64,000 nucleotides of DNA from Rubripirellula reticaptiva (GTDB taxonomy: Bacteria > Planctomycetota > Planctomycetia > Pirellulales > Pirellulaceae), in contig NZ_SJPX01000004.1 in assembly GCF_007860175.1 (NCBI RefSeq), positions 248,001 to 312,000 of the forward strand. Reading direction: 5' to 3'. Below, one piece after another: positions 53,352 through 62,877 of this stretch. The position numbers and the translations under genes are program-made. A model generated the notes under the pieces. The model was not told the origin of the DNA. It saw only the letters and a list, made by a program, of their open reading frames with translations, and ran no database searches. Every line of letters starts with the position of its first letter. The stretch's first letter is position 1.

Positions 53352-53380
53352 ATGTTATAACGCAGGATAACATGCGTTAT
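53352..53380. promoter_or_regulatory. Interleaved double palindrome, candidate GntR/FCD operator
   Basis: Two perfect inverted repeats overlap. ATGTTAT (53352-53358) pairs with ATAACAT (53367-53373) across 8 nt. ATAACGCA (53357-53364) pairs with TGCGTTAT (53373-53380), also across 8 nt. Their centres are 6 bp apart. The site lies 43-71 bp upstream of the GntR start, where it could govern both divergent promoters. Confidence 0.6.
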
Positions 53381-53633
53381 TGTGGGCCGCCAGGCTGCCG
53401 TGGTTTGTCGTGCGTTAGTGGTCTACCCAAAAATCTACGTTTTCGGCGGCCGCATCTCCACATGTTCCGCAAGGCAGGCAGTTTGTCTGCCTGCAGCGCA
53501 GTCAGGTCATTCACGAACGGCGAGACGTTTAAGTGTTGAAATGGTAGTGGACGAGGCAACGAGTCCTGTGGCCCGAGACTTGTTGCCTCGTCCAGCTCCT
53601 AAAATATTCGCTGGCAATTCCAAGCCAGAAGTT

Positions 53634-53652
53634 CACAGGTTAGAAGCCTGTG
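53634..53652 (+). other. CACAGG/CCTGTG hairpin just before the sialidase gene
   Basis: CACAGG-(7 nt)-CCTGTG lies 27 bp before the sialidase ATG. A similar element, GCACAG-(4 nt)-CTGTGC, follows the symporter gene at 58483-58498. The two may be copies of a small dispersed intergenic hairpin. Confidence 0.35.
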
Positions 53653-53678
53653 CTGCAAGAATCTCAGGATCCTAACGA

Positions 53679-54869
53679 ATGAAGTGCTTTTTTCTTCTCG
53701 CGGTCGCGGTCGCCTGCGTGGTTTGTTGCTGCACCAATGGCTTGGCTGATGAACCCGCTTTTTCGCAAACGGTTTTTCAGATGCGAGACATCCCGGTCGG
53801 TGTTCCTCGAGAAGGTCATGCGAAAGATGCGAAGGCGTACGGGTATCGAATTCCGTCGTTGTTGGTCACAAGCAAGGGAAGCATTCTCGCGTTCGCGGAA
53901 CGGCGACTCGGTTTTCACGATCATGCTCAGAATGACATTGTTCTGAAACGCAGCACGGACAACGGCAATTCGTGGAGTGATGAGATCGTTGCGTATGAAA
54001 ACGGCATGAATTCGATCAACGATCCGTTGACGGTGCAGCTTGACAGTGGCCGCATCTTATTGATGTTCGCGCGTTTTCCTTACGGTCGGCACGCTAGAAA
54101 CGCAGGTTGGATCAAGCAGGCTGAACTTGGTTACGACGACCCGGCGGTGAACGTCCTGACTTTTCTTTGTCATAGTGATGATGACGGTTTGACGTGGAGC
54201 AAGCCCGTTGACATCAGCCGGCAAGTTAAGCCTTCGCAGTTTGTAAACGCGAACACTCCGGGAGCGATGGTCCAATTGTCGAAGGGACCGCATAAGGGGC
54301 GAGTGATTACGGGGCTTTGGGGAGCGTTGCCGCCAGCAAAGGATGGAAAGCTTTCGTGGCAAGTTGTCGCTGCTTATAGCGATGATAACGGAGAAACATG
54401 GAAGCGAACCGAGCCATTGGAAGATGAAAGTGGTGAGGGATTTCCAAACGAATGTCAGGTCGCTGAAGCCGCCAATGGCGATATCGTTTTGGTCAGTCGC
54501 AATCATGAGGGCGTGACGTTCCGCAAGAAAGCGATCAGTCATGATAGTGGCGAGACATGGGGACCGGTGAACATCGACCAAGGCTTGCCATCAGTAGCCT
54601 GTATGGGGGCGTTGATCAAAGGCCCTGTTAAAGATGGCGGCACATGGGATTTGTGGGCTTCGTTTCCATCGAACTCGGGTCGCGAAAACGGCCAGATTGT
54701 GGTTTCGAGGGATAACGGCCAGTCGTGGCAGATCGTGGAGATCATTTCGGGGCCCTTTGCCTATTCGACTCTGCAAGTCGCATCAGATCAAAAGAGTCTG
54801 CTTTGTTTTTACGAAGCGGCTAATCGGGAAGTGATTCTGGTTGCGATTCCATTCAGCGAGTTGCAATAA
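53679..54869 (+). CDS. nanH: Exported sialidase (exo-alpha-sialidase)
   Basis: A 396-residue neuraminidase that should release terminal sialic acids from host or algal-associated glycans. AGGA lies about 9 nt before the ATG. The signal peptide is at 1-23 (hydrophobic, Cys-rich, ending GLA-D). The YRIP motif with the arginine that binds the sialate carboxylate is near 56-59. Five Asp-box motifs of the form SxDxGxxW are visible (STDNGNSW, SDDDGLTW, SDDNGETW, SHDSGETW, SRDNGQSW), marking the six-bladed propeller. ECQVAEAANGD and the late YSTLQ supply the catalytic Glu and Tyr regions. First gene of the plus-strand sialic acid operon, followed after 63 bp by the lyase. Confidence 0.92.
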   Translation: MKCFFLLAVAVACVVCCCTNGLADEPAFSQTVFQMRDIPVGVPREGHAKDAKAYGYRIPSLLVTSKGSILAFAERRLGFHDHAQNDIVLKRSTDNGNSWSDEIVAYENGMNSINDPLTVQLDSGRILLMFARFPYGRHARNAGWIKQAELGYDDPAVNVLTFLCHSDDDGLTWSKPVDISRQVKPSQFVNANTPGAMVQLSKGPHKGRVITGLWGALPPAKDGKLSWQVVAAYSDDNGETWKRTEPLEDESGEGFPNECQVAEAANGDIVLVSRNHEGVTFRKKAISHDSGETWGPVNIDQGLPSVACMGALIKGPVKDGGTWDLWASFPSNSGRENGQIVVSRDNGQSWQIVEIISGPFAYSTLQVASDQKSLLCFYEAANREVILVAIPFSELQ

Positions 54870-54932
54870 CGCTTTCTCCCAGCCTGCACGACAACAACAC
54901 GAACCGAACCTACTTGCAAATCTAGGGCTCTG

Positions 54933-55865
54933 ATGACGACTACGAATTTAAGCGGTCTAGTAGCCGCAACCTACACACCGCTCAATGACGAGGGTGATTT
55001 GAACCTTCGTGCGATCCCGTCGATGGTTGATCACTTGCTCGCGCAAGGCATCGAAGGCTTGTATGTTTGTGGTAGTACGGGCGAAGGAATGTCGCTCACC
55101 AGCGATGAGCGTCGAGCGGTGGCGGAAGCTTACGTGCAAGCGACCGCGAAACGCATTCCCGTGATTGTGCAAGTTGGACACAACAGTGTGCGCGAAGCAA
55201 GTCAGCTTGCTAAGCATGCTCAGGCTATTGGCGCAGATGTCATCTCGGCAACCTGTCCGTCCTATTTCAAAGTGTCGGACGTTGCGACATTGGTGCAGAC
55301 GATGGGGGAAGTTGCCAGTGGCGCACCCGAGTTGCCTTTCTATTACTACCACATTCCCTCGTTAACCGGTTCGGCAATTGATATGGGCGAATTCCTTTTG
55401 CAAGCCGGCGATCGAATCCCGAATCTGGTGGGTTTGAAATACACCGACACCAAGCTATTCGATTTCCAGCATTGCTTGGAATTGCAAGATGGACGTTTTG
55501 ATGTGGTTTGGGGATGTGATGAAATGTTGTTAGGAGCACTGGCGACAGGCGCGCGTGCTGGCATCGGCAGTACGTACAACATCGCAGCACCATTGTACCG
55601 CCGAATCATCGATGCATTTGCGACGAGCAATGTGGAGGAAGCGAGACGATGGCAATCAAAATCAATCGAGCTAATTCGGACGATTGGGAAGTTTCCGTTT
55701 CATCCGGCGATGAAGGCAATTCTGGAGATGCGTGGTTTGAAAGTGGGGGGATGTCGATTGCCTCAAGGACGATTGTCAAAGGCGGATGCCGCGTCCTTGC
55801 GGAATGAGTTGGAAGTAATCGGGTTCGACGTAGAGCAGGCTGGCGGCCTGGCACCTGCGGAATGA
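54933..55865 (+). CDS. nanA: N-acetylneuraminate lyase (DapA/NanA family)
   Basis: A 310-residue class I aldolase expected to cleave N-acetylneuraminate to N-acetylmannosamine and pyruvate in the cytoplasm. The TIM-barrel motifs are clear: YVCGSTGEGMSLTSDERR, VQVGHNSVREASQLA, YYYHIPSLTG with the catalytic Tyr, and GLKYTDTKLF with the Schiff-base lysine at residue 169. GCDEMLLGALATGARAGIGSTYN is the conserved C-terminal part of the barrel. The YYYHIP..TG and GLKYTD pattern fits lyases rather than dihydrodipicolinate synthases. It lies 63 bp after the sialidase and 41 bp before the mutarotase-symporter fusion. Confidence 0.92.
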   Translation: MTTTNLSGLVAATYTPLNDEGDLNLRAIPSMVDHLLAQGIEGLYVCGSTGEGMSLTSDERRAVAEAYVQATAKRIPVIVQVGHNSVREASQLAKHAQAIGADVISATCPSYFKVSDVATLVQTMGEVASGAPELPFYYYHIPSLTGSAIDMGEFLLQAGDRIPNLVGLKYTDTKLFDFQHCLELQDGRFDVVWGCDEMLLGALATGARAGIGSTYNIAAPLYRRIIDAFATSNVEEARRWQSKSIELIRTIGKFPFHPAMKAILEMRGLKVGGCRLPQGRLSKADAASLRNELEVIGFDVEQAGGLAPAE

Positions 55866-55906
55866 CCATAACTTGAAGGCCGGCAACCCGCATTGTGAAA
55901 GAAAAC

Positions 55907-58483
55907 ATGAATCAAATCCTGCGTGTCCTCATTCTTGTCGCTGCAACTGTGTTTTCTTCGTTCGCAACTGCTCAGGAACTGCTGTCCTGGAACGAATTGC
56001 CGCCGGTGCCGGATGAACTTGGGCTCGCTGGTCCGTTTGTTGGTGTTCACAATGACGCGATGATCGTCGCGGGCGGCGCAAATTTCCCTCAGCCCGTCTG
56101 GGACAACGACAAAGTTTGGCACGATCACGTTTTCGTGATGAAGCGAAGTGTTGATGGCTTCACGTGGAAAGACGGTGGCAGACTTGACCGTGCGGTTGCG
56201 TACGGGACAACGGTCTCGACCGAGGACGGAGTGGTTTGCATCGGCGGGAACGACTCGGCCGAAACCTTCGACGACGTATTCATGCTTAGCTGGGATGCCG
56301 AGTCCGATCAGATCGCTACGGTTGTATTTCCTGCGCTGCCAAAGCCATGTGCTTTTTCTGCTGCGACCATGATCGGCGATGTGATCTATGTGGCGGGTGG
56401 ACAAAGCGGCCAATCGCTGGAAACAGCGATGACGAATTTCTGGTCGCTTGATCTGTCGAAACGTTCTAGCCCGGGCGATTTCGTTTGGAAAGAGTTACCC
56501 GCGTTGCCGGGACCTTCTCGGGCCTTGAACCTGACCGTCAGCCAGCACAATGGCTATAACGACTGCGTGTACGTCATCAGTGGAAGGCGGCAAGACGGTC
56601 CGGCGGAGGAAGAATCAAGCTTCGATTTTTTGCGAGACGTCTGGGAATACAATCCGCAGACAAGTCAGTGGCGACAACGAAGCGACGCTCCGCGATGCGT
56701 GATGGCGGGCACGAGTATTAAGTACGGCCAAAGTCATGTGTTTGTACTTGGCGGCGCGACCGAGAAACTGTTCTTCCAGGGTGACGGACTGAAGGACGAT
56801 CATCCCGGTTTTGTTAAAGAATCACTCGCCTATCACACCATTACCGACACGTGGGTTACCGCTGGATCGATGCCCGCCAACCATGTCACGACAACCGCAA
56901 TGCAGTGGGGCAACGACATCGTCGTTGCGACCGGCGAAATCCGACCGCGTGTCCGCAGTCCAAACGTGTATCGCGTTTCAGTCAATCGAACGGAACGTCA
57001 TTTTGGAAGGTTTAACTATGTCGTGTTGATTGGTTACCTGCTGTCGATGGTTGGCGTTGGCGTATATTTTGCAAGAAAAAACAAAAACACCGACGACTTT
57101 TTTCGTGGTGGAGGTCACGTCCCATGGTGGGCGGCAGGATGCAGCATCTTCGCGACGATGCTCAGTTCGCTGACATTTACTGGGCTTCCGTCTAAAGCAT
57201 ATGCACAGGATTGGGTGTACTCGATCGGCAACTTCACGATTCCGCTGGTTGCCATCGTCGCCGTGTATATCGCGATGCCGTTTTTTCGCCGTATCGACGC
57301 GACCAGCGCGTATGAATATCTAGAGAAGCGATTTAGTCGTTCCGTTCGACTGTTTGGAAGTGCGAGTTTTACGTTGTTTCATTTGTTTCGCATGGCTGTT
57401 GTCATGTCGTTAACCAGTTTGGCACTGGCCGTCGCCACGCCGCTGACGCCGGCTCAATCCGTTTTGCTGATGGGCGTGTTGAGCATTTTGTATTGCACGA
57501 TGGGCGGTGTCGAAGCAGTGATCTGGACCGACACAATTCAAACAGTCGTCCTGCTTGGCGGAGCACTCATTGCGATCATATTGTTGGTCATCGGGACCGA
57601 CGGTGGTGCCAGCGGGTTTCTGTCCGCAGCCAACGCTTCGGATAAAATTCAAATTGTGAATCTTCACCTGAGTCCGACCAGTGCTCGGATCGCACTATGG
57701 GTGATCGTCGTCGGTGCGATCGGTCAGAATCTTTCGTCGTACACGGCCGATCAGGCAGTTGTGCAACGCTACATGACAACGGCTGATGAAAAACTCGCTG
57801 CGCGTTCGATCTGGACGAATGCGGTGCTGACGATTCCGGCAACGTTGCTGTTTTTCGGAATCGGCACCGCTTTGTATGCGTTCTATCGGTCGCATCCGGA
57901 ACGGCTTGACCCAACGATCACAACCGACCAAGTATTTCCATATTTTATTGCCCATGAAATGCCGATCGGGTTGGCGGGATTGATAGTTGCTAGTGTCTTT
58001 GCCGCTGCGCAGTCGACGGTTTCGACCAGCATGAATTCCACAGCAACGGCATTGGTGACCGACTTTCTGCGCCCCTACAACGTTTGCAAAACCGATGGTG
58101 GATATTTGAACGCGGCTCGCGGCTTGACACTATTGATGGGCTTAGTTGGGACGCTGCTTGGGTTGGTCTTTGTCAATCCGGAAATCAAATCACTGTTCGA
58201 TACGTTTCTGGTCGTGATCGGTTTGTTCATGGGAGTGCTGGGCGGGCTATTTGTTTTGGGCGGCACCACGACACGCGCTAATTCTACCGGTGCCCTGTTC
58301 GGCGCTTTGGTTGGCGCGGCCGTGATGTTCAGTCTGTGGAAGTTCACGGCTATCAACGGATACTTGTACACGTCGTGTGGAATCACTTCGTGTTTCGTCG
58401 TTGGCTATCTGGTAAGTCTCGTCACGCCGAAACCAACTGGCGACTTAACAGGGCTAACCATTCACACGCTACAAAAAATGTAG
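55907..58483 (+). CDS. Sialic acid mutarotase-sodium symporter fusion (NanM-NanT-like)
   Basis: An 858-residue protein joining two functions. After a signal peptide (ATG at 55907; GTG at 55895 possible), residues about 25-365 form a cyclically permuted mutarotase/kelch propeller ([50 protein letters not shown]). This would speed conversion of alpha- to beta-sialic acid outside the membrane. Residues about 370-850 form a sodium:solute symporter with about 13 helices ([86 protein letters not shown]). The fusion physically couples anomer conversion to uptake. It sits between lyase and epimerase. Confidence 0.92.
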   Translation: MNQILRVLILVAATVFSSFATAQELLSWNELPPVPDELGLAGPFVGVHNDAMIVAGGANFPQPVWDNDKVWHDHVFVMKRSVDGFTWKDGGRLDRAVAYGTTVSTEDGVVCIGGNDSAETFDDVFMLSWDAESDQIATVVFPALPKPCAFSAATMIGDVIYVAGGQSGQSLETAMTNFWSLDLSKRSSPGDFVWKELPALPGPSRALNLTVSQHNGYNDCVYVISGRRQDGPAEEESSFDFLRDVWEYNPQTSQWRQRSDAPRCVMAGTSIKYGQSHVFVLGGATEKLFFQGDGLKDDHPGFVKESLAYHTITDTWVTAGSMPANHVTTTAMQWGNDIVVATGEIRPRVRSPNVYRVSVNRTERHFGRFNYVVLIGYLLSMVGVGVYFARKNKNTDDFFRGGGHVPWWAAGCSIFATMLSSLTFTGLPSKAYAQDWVYSIGNFTIPLVAIVAVYIAMPFFRRIDATSAYEYLEKRFSRSVRLFGSASFTLFHLFRMAVVMSLTSLALAVATPLTPAQSVLLMGVLSILYCTMGGVEAVIWTDTIQTVVLLGGALIAIILLVIGTDGGASGFLSAANASDKIQIVNLHLSPTSARIALWVIVVGAIGQNLSSYTADQAVVQRYMTTADEKLAARSIWTNAVLTIPATLLFFGIGTALYAFYRSHPERLDPTITTDQVFPYFIAHEMPIGLAGLIVASVFAAAQSTVSTSMNSTATALVTDFLRPYNVCKTDGGYLNAARGLTLLMGLVGTLLGLVFVNPEIKSLFDTFLVVIGLFMGVLGGLFVLGGTTTRANSTGALFGALVGAAVMFSLWKFTAINGYLYTSCGITSCFVVGYLVSLVTPKPTGDLTGLTIHTLQKM

Positions 58484-58498
58484 CACAGGTTGCTGTGC
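58483..58498 (+). other. GCACAG/CTGTGC hairpin after the symporter gene
   Basis: GCACAG-(4 nt)-CTGTGC overlaps the stop codon's last base and lies 26 bp before the epimerase start. With no T run, it is more likely an RNA-processing or dispersed element than a terminator. Confidence 0.3.
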
Positions 58499-58523
58499 CT
58501 GCACTGCGAGAACGATTGCTTCG

Positions 58524-59699
58524 ATGAATGATGCACGCCGAGACGAATTGATTGCGATTTATCGTGATGGGCTGCTGCGTGACACGCTGCCGTTTTGGAT
58601 CAAGCACTGCGTGGATCGCCAGTACGGAGGCTTCATGATGTCGCTGGACCGTGACGGAACTGTGCTCGACACTGATAAAGGCGTCTGGCAACAAGGCCGA
58701 TTCACTTGGTTGCTGGGCGAATTGTACAACAACGTCGAGCCACGTGACGAATGGCTGGAACTAGCGAAACACGGCGCTCGGTTTCTCGACGAACATTGCT
58801 TCGATCCGACCGACGGACGCATGTGGTTTCACGTCACTCGAGAAGGGCAACCGATCCGGAAACGCCGCTACGCATTCTCCGAGAGTTTCGCTGCAATCGC
58901 CTATGGAGAACTCTTCAAGGCAACCGGCGACGAACAATACGCTGATAAAGCAAAACGCACGTTCCAGCGCTTCATCGATCACAACCTCAATCCGCAAGGT
59001 GTCGAGCCAAAGTTGACATCGATCAGGCCGACTCGAGGGATCGGTTTCCCGATGATCACGATCGCGACGGCTCAAGAGCTTCGTCAGTCCATCGGCTTAC
59101 TCGATGCCAATGAATGGATCGACCGCAGCCTCGACGATATTCGCCGCTTCCACATCAAAGTCGACCTTCAGTGCGTGATGGAGACGGTCAGTCCAACCGG
59201 CGAAATTATCGACCACTTCGACGGTCGCACGCTCAATCCCGGTCACGCGATCGAAGGTGCATGGTTCATCATGCATGAAGGCAAACTTCGCAGGGACGCT
59301 AGCCTGATTCAAACCGGCTGTCAGATGCTCGATTGGATGTGGCAGCGAGGTTGGGACGAAGAGTGCGGCGGAGTTCTTTATTTTGTTGATTTGAACGGAT
59401 TGCCCGTCCAGGAGTATTGGCATGATATGAAATTCTGGTGGCCCCAAAACGAAACGATTGTCGCCACACTGTTGGCCTATGAACTGACCGGCGACAAGAA
59501 ATACGCGGACTGGCACAGGCTCGTCCATGACTGGGCCTACGCACATTTTCCTTACAAAGAGTTTGGTGAGTGGTTCGGCTATCTTCACCGCGACGGCCGC
59601 ATCAGTTCTCGATTGAAGGGCAACCTTTGGAAAGGGCCGTTTCACATGCCCCGCATGCAGCTAACTTGTTGGCAGTTGCTGGCAGCTACGTCGAAGTAG
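58524..59699 (+). CDS. N-acylglucosamine 2-epimerase
   Basis: A 391-residue (alpha/alpha)6-barrel epimerase of the AGE/renin-binding-protein family, which interconverts N-acetylmannosamine and N-acetylglucosamine. In this operon it would convert the ManNAc made by the lyase to GlcNAc. Family patterns include WIKHCVDRQYGGFMMSLDRDG, KGVWQQGRFTWLLGELYN, RKRRYAFSESFAAIAYGEL, RTLNPGHAIEGAWFIM with the conserved His, and KFWWPQNETIVATLLAYELTGD with the second conserved His/Glu area. No signal peptide, so cytoplasmic. It starts 40 bp after the symporter. Later steps (kinase, deacetylase, deaminase) are not in the window. Confidence 0.93.
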   Translation: MNDARRDELIAIYRDGLLRDTLPFWIKHCVDRQYGGFMMSLDRDGTVLDTDKGVWQQGRFTWLLGELYNNVEPRDEWLELAKHGARFLDEHCFDPTDGRMWFHVTREGQPIRKRRYAFSESFAAIAYGELFKATGDEQYADKAKRTFQRFIDHNLNPQGVEPKLTSIRPTRGIGFPMITIATAQELRQSIGLLDANEWIDRSLDDIRRFHIKVDLQCVMETVSPTGEIIDHFDGRTLNPGHAIEGAWFIMHEGKLRRDASLIQTGCQMLDWMWQRGWDEECGGVLYFVDLNGLPVQEYWHDMKFWWPQNETIVATLLAYELTGDKKYADWHRLVHDWAYAHFPYKEFGEWFGYLHRDGRISSRLKGNLWKGPFHMPRMQLTCWQLLAATSK

Positions 59700-60160
59700 A
59701 GACCGCGTGCCGTCCTATTCGAGCCAATGTTGCGGTTCAATCGCTTCACATCGCCGTGCAAATATTCTGCAAGCCTCGTATGCATTGGTTGCAGCACATG
59801 AATGTCAGGGAGCGATTGGAAAAGTGGCATTGCTAACACCAAGGTTTCCGCAGCCGATTGAAACGCTGACCGTGACGACCTCGGGCGGGAGCATGGAGTT
59901 CAGCATGTCGCGTTGCTTGTCAGCGATTGAGTAAGGCACCAGTCGGCACGGCTCATAAAATCCTGCGAATACTGCATCTTTAACTCGGCGATGCTCGAAC
60001 GACCTGGGCTGACGACGAAGTACCTGGTTGGCTACTGATGAACAAACAGTCGGTTCCCTGAGCGACTGAGTCGGGTCTTCAGGGCGTTACTGGTGACTGA
60101 AATCGGAAGCGGATCGGAGGCCACGATGATCCGTAGACTCTTGACTTTGCCCAACGTCAT
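59700..60160. other. 461-bp convergent intergenic region
   Basis: Between the epimerase and the DUF1593 gene. Holds nested inverted repeats at 60056-60084 (CCCTGA...TCAGGG around CGACT-G-AGTCG) that could help terminate either operon. A 75-residue frame at 59707-59934 has no protein-like pattern. Nothing else was seen. Confidence 0.35.
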
Positions 60161-61516
60161 TTATTTCTGTCCTGCCAGAACTTTGACAATGACGCGGCGG
60201 TAGGCGTAGAGATTGGGATCTCCATCGTCATGAAGTTCCAGAACTAAATGAATGTTTTTTCCGGCTGCATCTGCGGGGATCGCTACTCTGGCCGTGGCTT
60301 CGGAGTGATTTTTAATCTTCACTTCGCCGCTGTACGAACTTGGTTCCTTGTAGAACGACCATGCGTACGTCAGCAAGTCTTGGTCGGGGTCGCTGGATCC
60401 GACGGCGCTTAGATTAACTGTCGAACCAGCGGCTGCTGTGACCTGCAAAACTCGTCGCGAAGTGTCACCGTTGACCACCGCAACCGGATGATGGTTGGCG
60501 TCGGAGTATTTGCCGGTGATGCTCCAATCCATGCGTGCCGCGAAGTCGTTGTCGTAGGCAGTGCTCCAGCGTTTGATAGCCTCGCTGCCTTCCGAAGTGT
60601 TGCCATACATGTCGTAAGGATCGTACAGCCTCTCTTCTTCCTTCACGGCTCGCATACTTTTGATGCTAGTCTTTTTCGTTAGGTCAAATCGTCCACCCCA
60701 GCCACCCTGATCAATTTTATCGGGATCGTTCAGGCCATTCGGATAGACGTGCATGAAGGCTGGCGTGTCACCCTCGGTCGCCCATTTCCTGTTTGGGTAA
60801 ACGGCACCGAGCGGTCCATGACTTTGAATGTGTTCCTTCAGATATTCGTCGGAAGGCGCCCAGCCATAAACACCGGTTGCGCGGATATACACAACCTCGG
60901 GGAAGTTCTTGGCGATCCAGGCGCCGGCATCGTCCTGCCCAAGGATGTCGAACACTCGCAGTTTGCTGAGAAACCTGGACAATTCTTCTTTGGATCGCGT
61001 TGCTCTAACTTTCCAAATCGCCTGCGCGACATTGTTCGTTCCGCCCCAGCCTCCAACCCAAACCGGGCGAGGATCGTCTTTGTCGACCGAGGCAATGATC
61101 AGCTCCGACCCGGGGGTGTCTTTTCCGTCGCCAACGTCGCTCATGCCATAGCCTTCTTGGCCCATGATCGAGATGGACTTCAAGTACTCGGCCGATGGAA
61201 ACCCTGCGGCATGTACTTTCAGGTTATCAACACACTCGGCATACGCGTCGACTAGCTTGTCGAGCATCCCGGTGTCGGTCTGATTCTTCTTCCAGCAACC
61301 GGTCGAGACGATCAAGCCTTCGATATCGAACTCGTTCGCGCAGACCAACAGACGGACCATCGATTGCTCGTCATCGGGATCGGCACCGAGGTCGGTGGTC
61401 GTGATGATGCGTGGCTTGTCGCCGTTGCTATCGGGCTTTGGCTTGTCTTCCTGGGCGACAGCAATGCTGGTCACCATCGTGATCAACAGGACAGCGTAGA
61501 GGCGTTGATTGTGCAT
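60161..61516 (-). CDS. DUF1593 nucleoside hydrolase-like secreted protein
   Basis: A 451-residue exported protein (signal peptide 1-21, ending SIAVAQ). The core (about 35-310) is DUF1593, related to inosine-uridine nucleoside hydrolases: TTDLGADPDDEQSMVRLL holds the Asp cluster that binds calcium in that family, followed by IEGLIVSTG and VWVGGWGGTNNVAQAIW. The C-terminal 110 residues are an Ig-like beta domain (STVNLSAVGSSDPDQDLLTYAWSF) as found in this family. Location and neighbours suggest action on a glycosidic bond in a plant or algal glycan rather than on nucleosides; the true substrate is unknown. It starts 15 bp after its paralogue. Confidence 0.87.
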   Translation of the reverse strand: MHNQRLYAVLLITMVTSIAVAQEDKPKPDSNGDKPRIITTTDLGADPDDEQSMVRLLVCANEFDIEGLIVSTGCWKKNQTDTGMLDKLVDAYAECVDNLKVHAAGFPSAEYLKSISIMGQEGYGMSDVGDGKDTPGSELIIASVDKDDPRPVWVGGWGGTNNVAQAIWKVRATRSKEELSRFLSKLRVFDILGQDDAGAWIAKNFPEVVYIRATGVYGWAPSDEYLKEHIQSHGPLGAVYPNRKWATEGDTPAFMHVYPNGLNDPDKIDQGGWGGRFDLTKKTSIKSMRAVKEEERLYDPYDMYGNTSEGSEAIKRWSTAYDNDFAARMDWSITGKYSDANHHPVAVVNGDTSRRVLQVTAAAGSTVNLSAVGSSDPDQDLLTYAWSFYKEPSSYSGEVKIKNHSEATARVAIPADAAGKNIHLVLELHDDGDPNLYAYRRVIVKVLAGQK

Positions 61517-61531
61517 TCGTTTGTTTTCTCG

Positions 61532-62866
61532 TTAACGTTTCGTTTCAGTGATGGAAGGGGTTTTGCATCGCAACATGCGTTTTGCGAAGTCGCCGAGAAA
61601 ATCTTCTCGCCAGCGACTCACAGTTTTTGCACCATGGTGCTCGCGTTCGGCGAACTGAGGAGCAGGATCATCGGTCCACCAGTGCGAAAGGGTTGGTGAC
61701 GGATGCAGTGCGATGTCGGCTGCAGGAGCGACGGACTTGATTCCGCCAGTCTTACCATCGAGCGCGACGACATTGCTGCGGATTGAGAACGGATAGGTTT
61801 TTGCGGCTTTGGGGCAGAAGCGAAATTTCACCGTGCCGTTGTCCGAAACGTGGCCGGGAATCACTTGATTCTCAACCATCAGCTGCGTTTCGGGCTTCTC
61901 CGGCCTGTTGCTGCCCAGGGGCAACACCAGTTCCAGAACGCCAAACACTTCCATCTTATCATCCGGCGTAGTGAGGCGGTCAAATCGCGAATAGGGCCTC
62001 GTCCAAGCGCGAACGAACTGACCGCCCCATCCGGGCTGTGACGGGTCTTCGGGCTTCCCGCTCAGTAGCCAGCCCACCGAAGGCGTATCGCCCATTTTGA
62101 TGGAGTTCATTTTCGAGTTGAAGAAATCGCCAAGGGCTCCGTGGCCGGCAATATGTTGCCTCACGAATTCCTTATTGCCCCAATTGCCCGATTGATCGCC
62201 ACCCGTGAACCAACCGCGATAGGTTGAATTCGCTTCGATGATCCAGAGATCGGAATGATGGTCGGCGATGTACTGGTAAGCATTCGGTCCCCACTTCTTG
62301 TTGGGGCCGCCGATGTAATAGACCCGCAGCTTCGGCAGGATATCCGGCGCATCGTGCAATGCCTGAGCAAGATCCTCAATGCCACCCCAGACAAGCACGT
62401 GCAGCGGTCTCGGATCATCTCGCCGCGCACATTCGACTAGCCACCGCGAACCTTCCGTGGATGCTCGCACGCCGATATGGGGAGCGATTTCGGTTTCGCC
62501 CTGCTTTGTGATCGCTCGCAATGCATCTGGCGTTGGATATTGATGCGAATACGTTTTTAGATTTGTATAGTCTCTGTCGTAGCAATCGAGTACGTCCAGA
62601 ATGTCCTGCTTGCGGCCTGGTCCAAACGGCGACGAAATCAGTCCTTCGATATCCAACACGTCAGAGTAAACAAGCAGATGCACCATCGATTGAAAATCAT
62701 CGGGATCGGTGCCGCCAATGTCAGTTGAAACAACGACTCGGTAGCGCTTGCCAGCCAATGCGCCGTCAGCTGCGCGACTTGCTTCCTGCGCCAACCCATC
62801 CGTTGCAGCGGCGAAGATGAACAAGAACACTGCAAGTCTTGTGACCACGTTGAATTGATCCAACAT
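61532..62866 (-). CDS. DUF1593 paralogue, secreted nucleoside hydrolase-like
   Basis: A 444-residue paralogue of the neighbouring DUF1593 protein, with a signal peptide ending DGLAQ. It keeps the Asp cluster (STDIGGTDPDDFQSMVHLL), IEGLISSPFG, HVLVWGGIEDLAQALHD and YIGGPNKKWGPNAYQY. Its C-terminal part differs from the paralogue and lacks the clear SSDPDQD Ig-like motif, ending in a region with WWTDDPAPQFAE. The two copies are alike in layout but clearly divergent, so they probably act on different linkages. It follows the GH127 gene by 11 bp, consistent with one operon. Confidence 0.85.
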   Translation of the reverse strand: MLDQFNVVTRLAVFLFIFAAATDGLAQEASRAADGALAGKRYRVVVSTDIGGTDPDDFQSMVHLLVYSDVLDIEGLISSPFGPGRKQDILDVLDCYDRDYTNLKTYSHQYPTPDALRAITKQGETEIAPHIGVRASTEGSRWLVECARRDDPRPLHVLVWGGIEDLAQALHDAPDILPKLRVYYIGGPNKKWGPNAYQYIADHHSDLWIIEANSTYRGWFTGGDQSGNWGNKEFVRQHIAGHGALGDFFNSKMNSIKMGDTPSVGWLLSGKPEDPSQPGWGGQFVRAWTRPYSRFDRLTTPDDKMEVFGVLELVLPLGSNRPEKPETQLMVENQVIPGHVSDNGTVKFRFCPKAAKTYPFSIRSNVVALDGKTGGIKSVAPAADIALHPSPTLSHWWTDDPAPQFAEREHHGAKTVSRWREDFLGDFAKRMLRCKTPSITETKR

Positions 62867-62877
62867 TAAAGTTCCAA

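Larger units (their letters stand above)
53310..53678. other. Divergent control region of the sialic acid genes
   Basis: 369 bp between the GntR gene and the sialidase gene. It contains the interleaved palindromes at 53352-53380 and a hairpin at 53634-53652. A 97-residue frame on the plus strand (53382-53675) lacks any recognisable pattern and is not called. Confidence 0.5.

Noticed and set aside
53382-53675. 97-residue frame in the sialic acid control region
   Set aside because: No protein-like pattern, and it overlaps the palindromes' flank and the hairpin before the sialidase gene.
54933-55865. Dihydrodipicolinate synthase for lysine biosynthesis
   Set aside because: The gene is embedded between sialidase and sialic acid transporter genes, and its active-site text fits N-acetylneuraminate lyase better.
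59707-59934. 75-residue frame after the epimerase gene
   Set aside because: No ribosome site, no recognisable pattern, and it starts within the convergent intergenic region.
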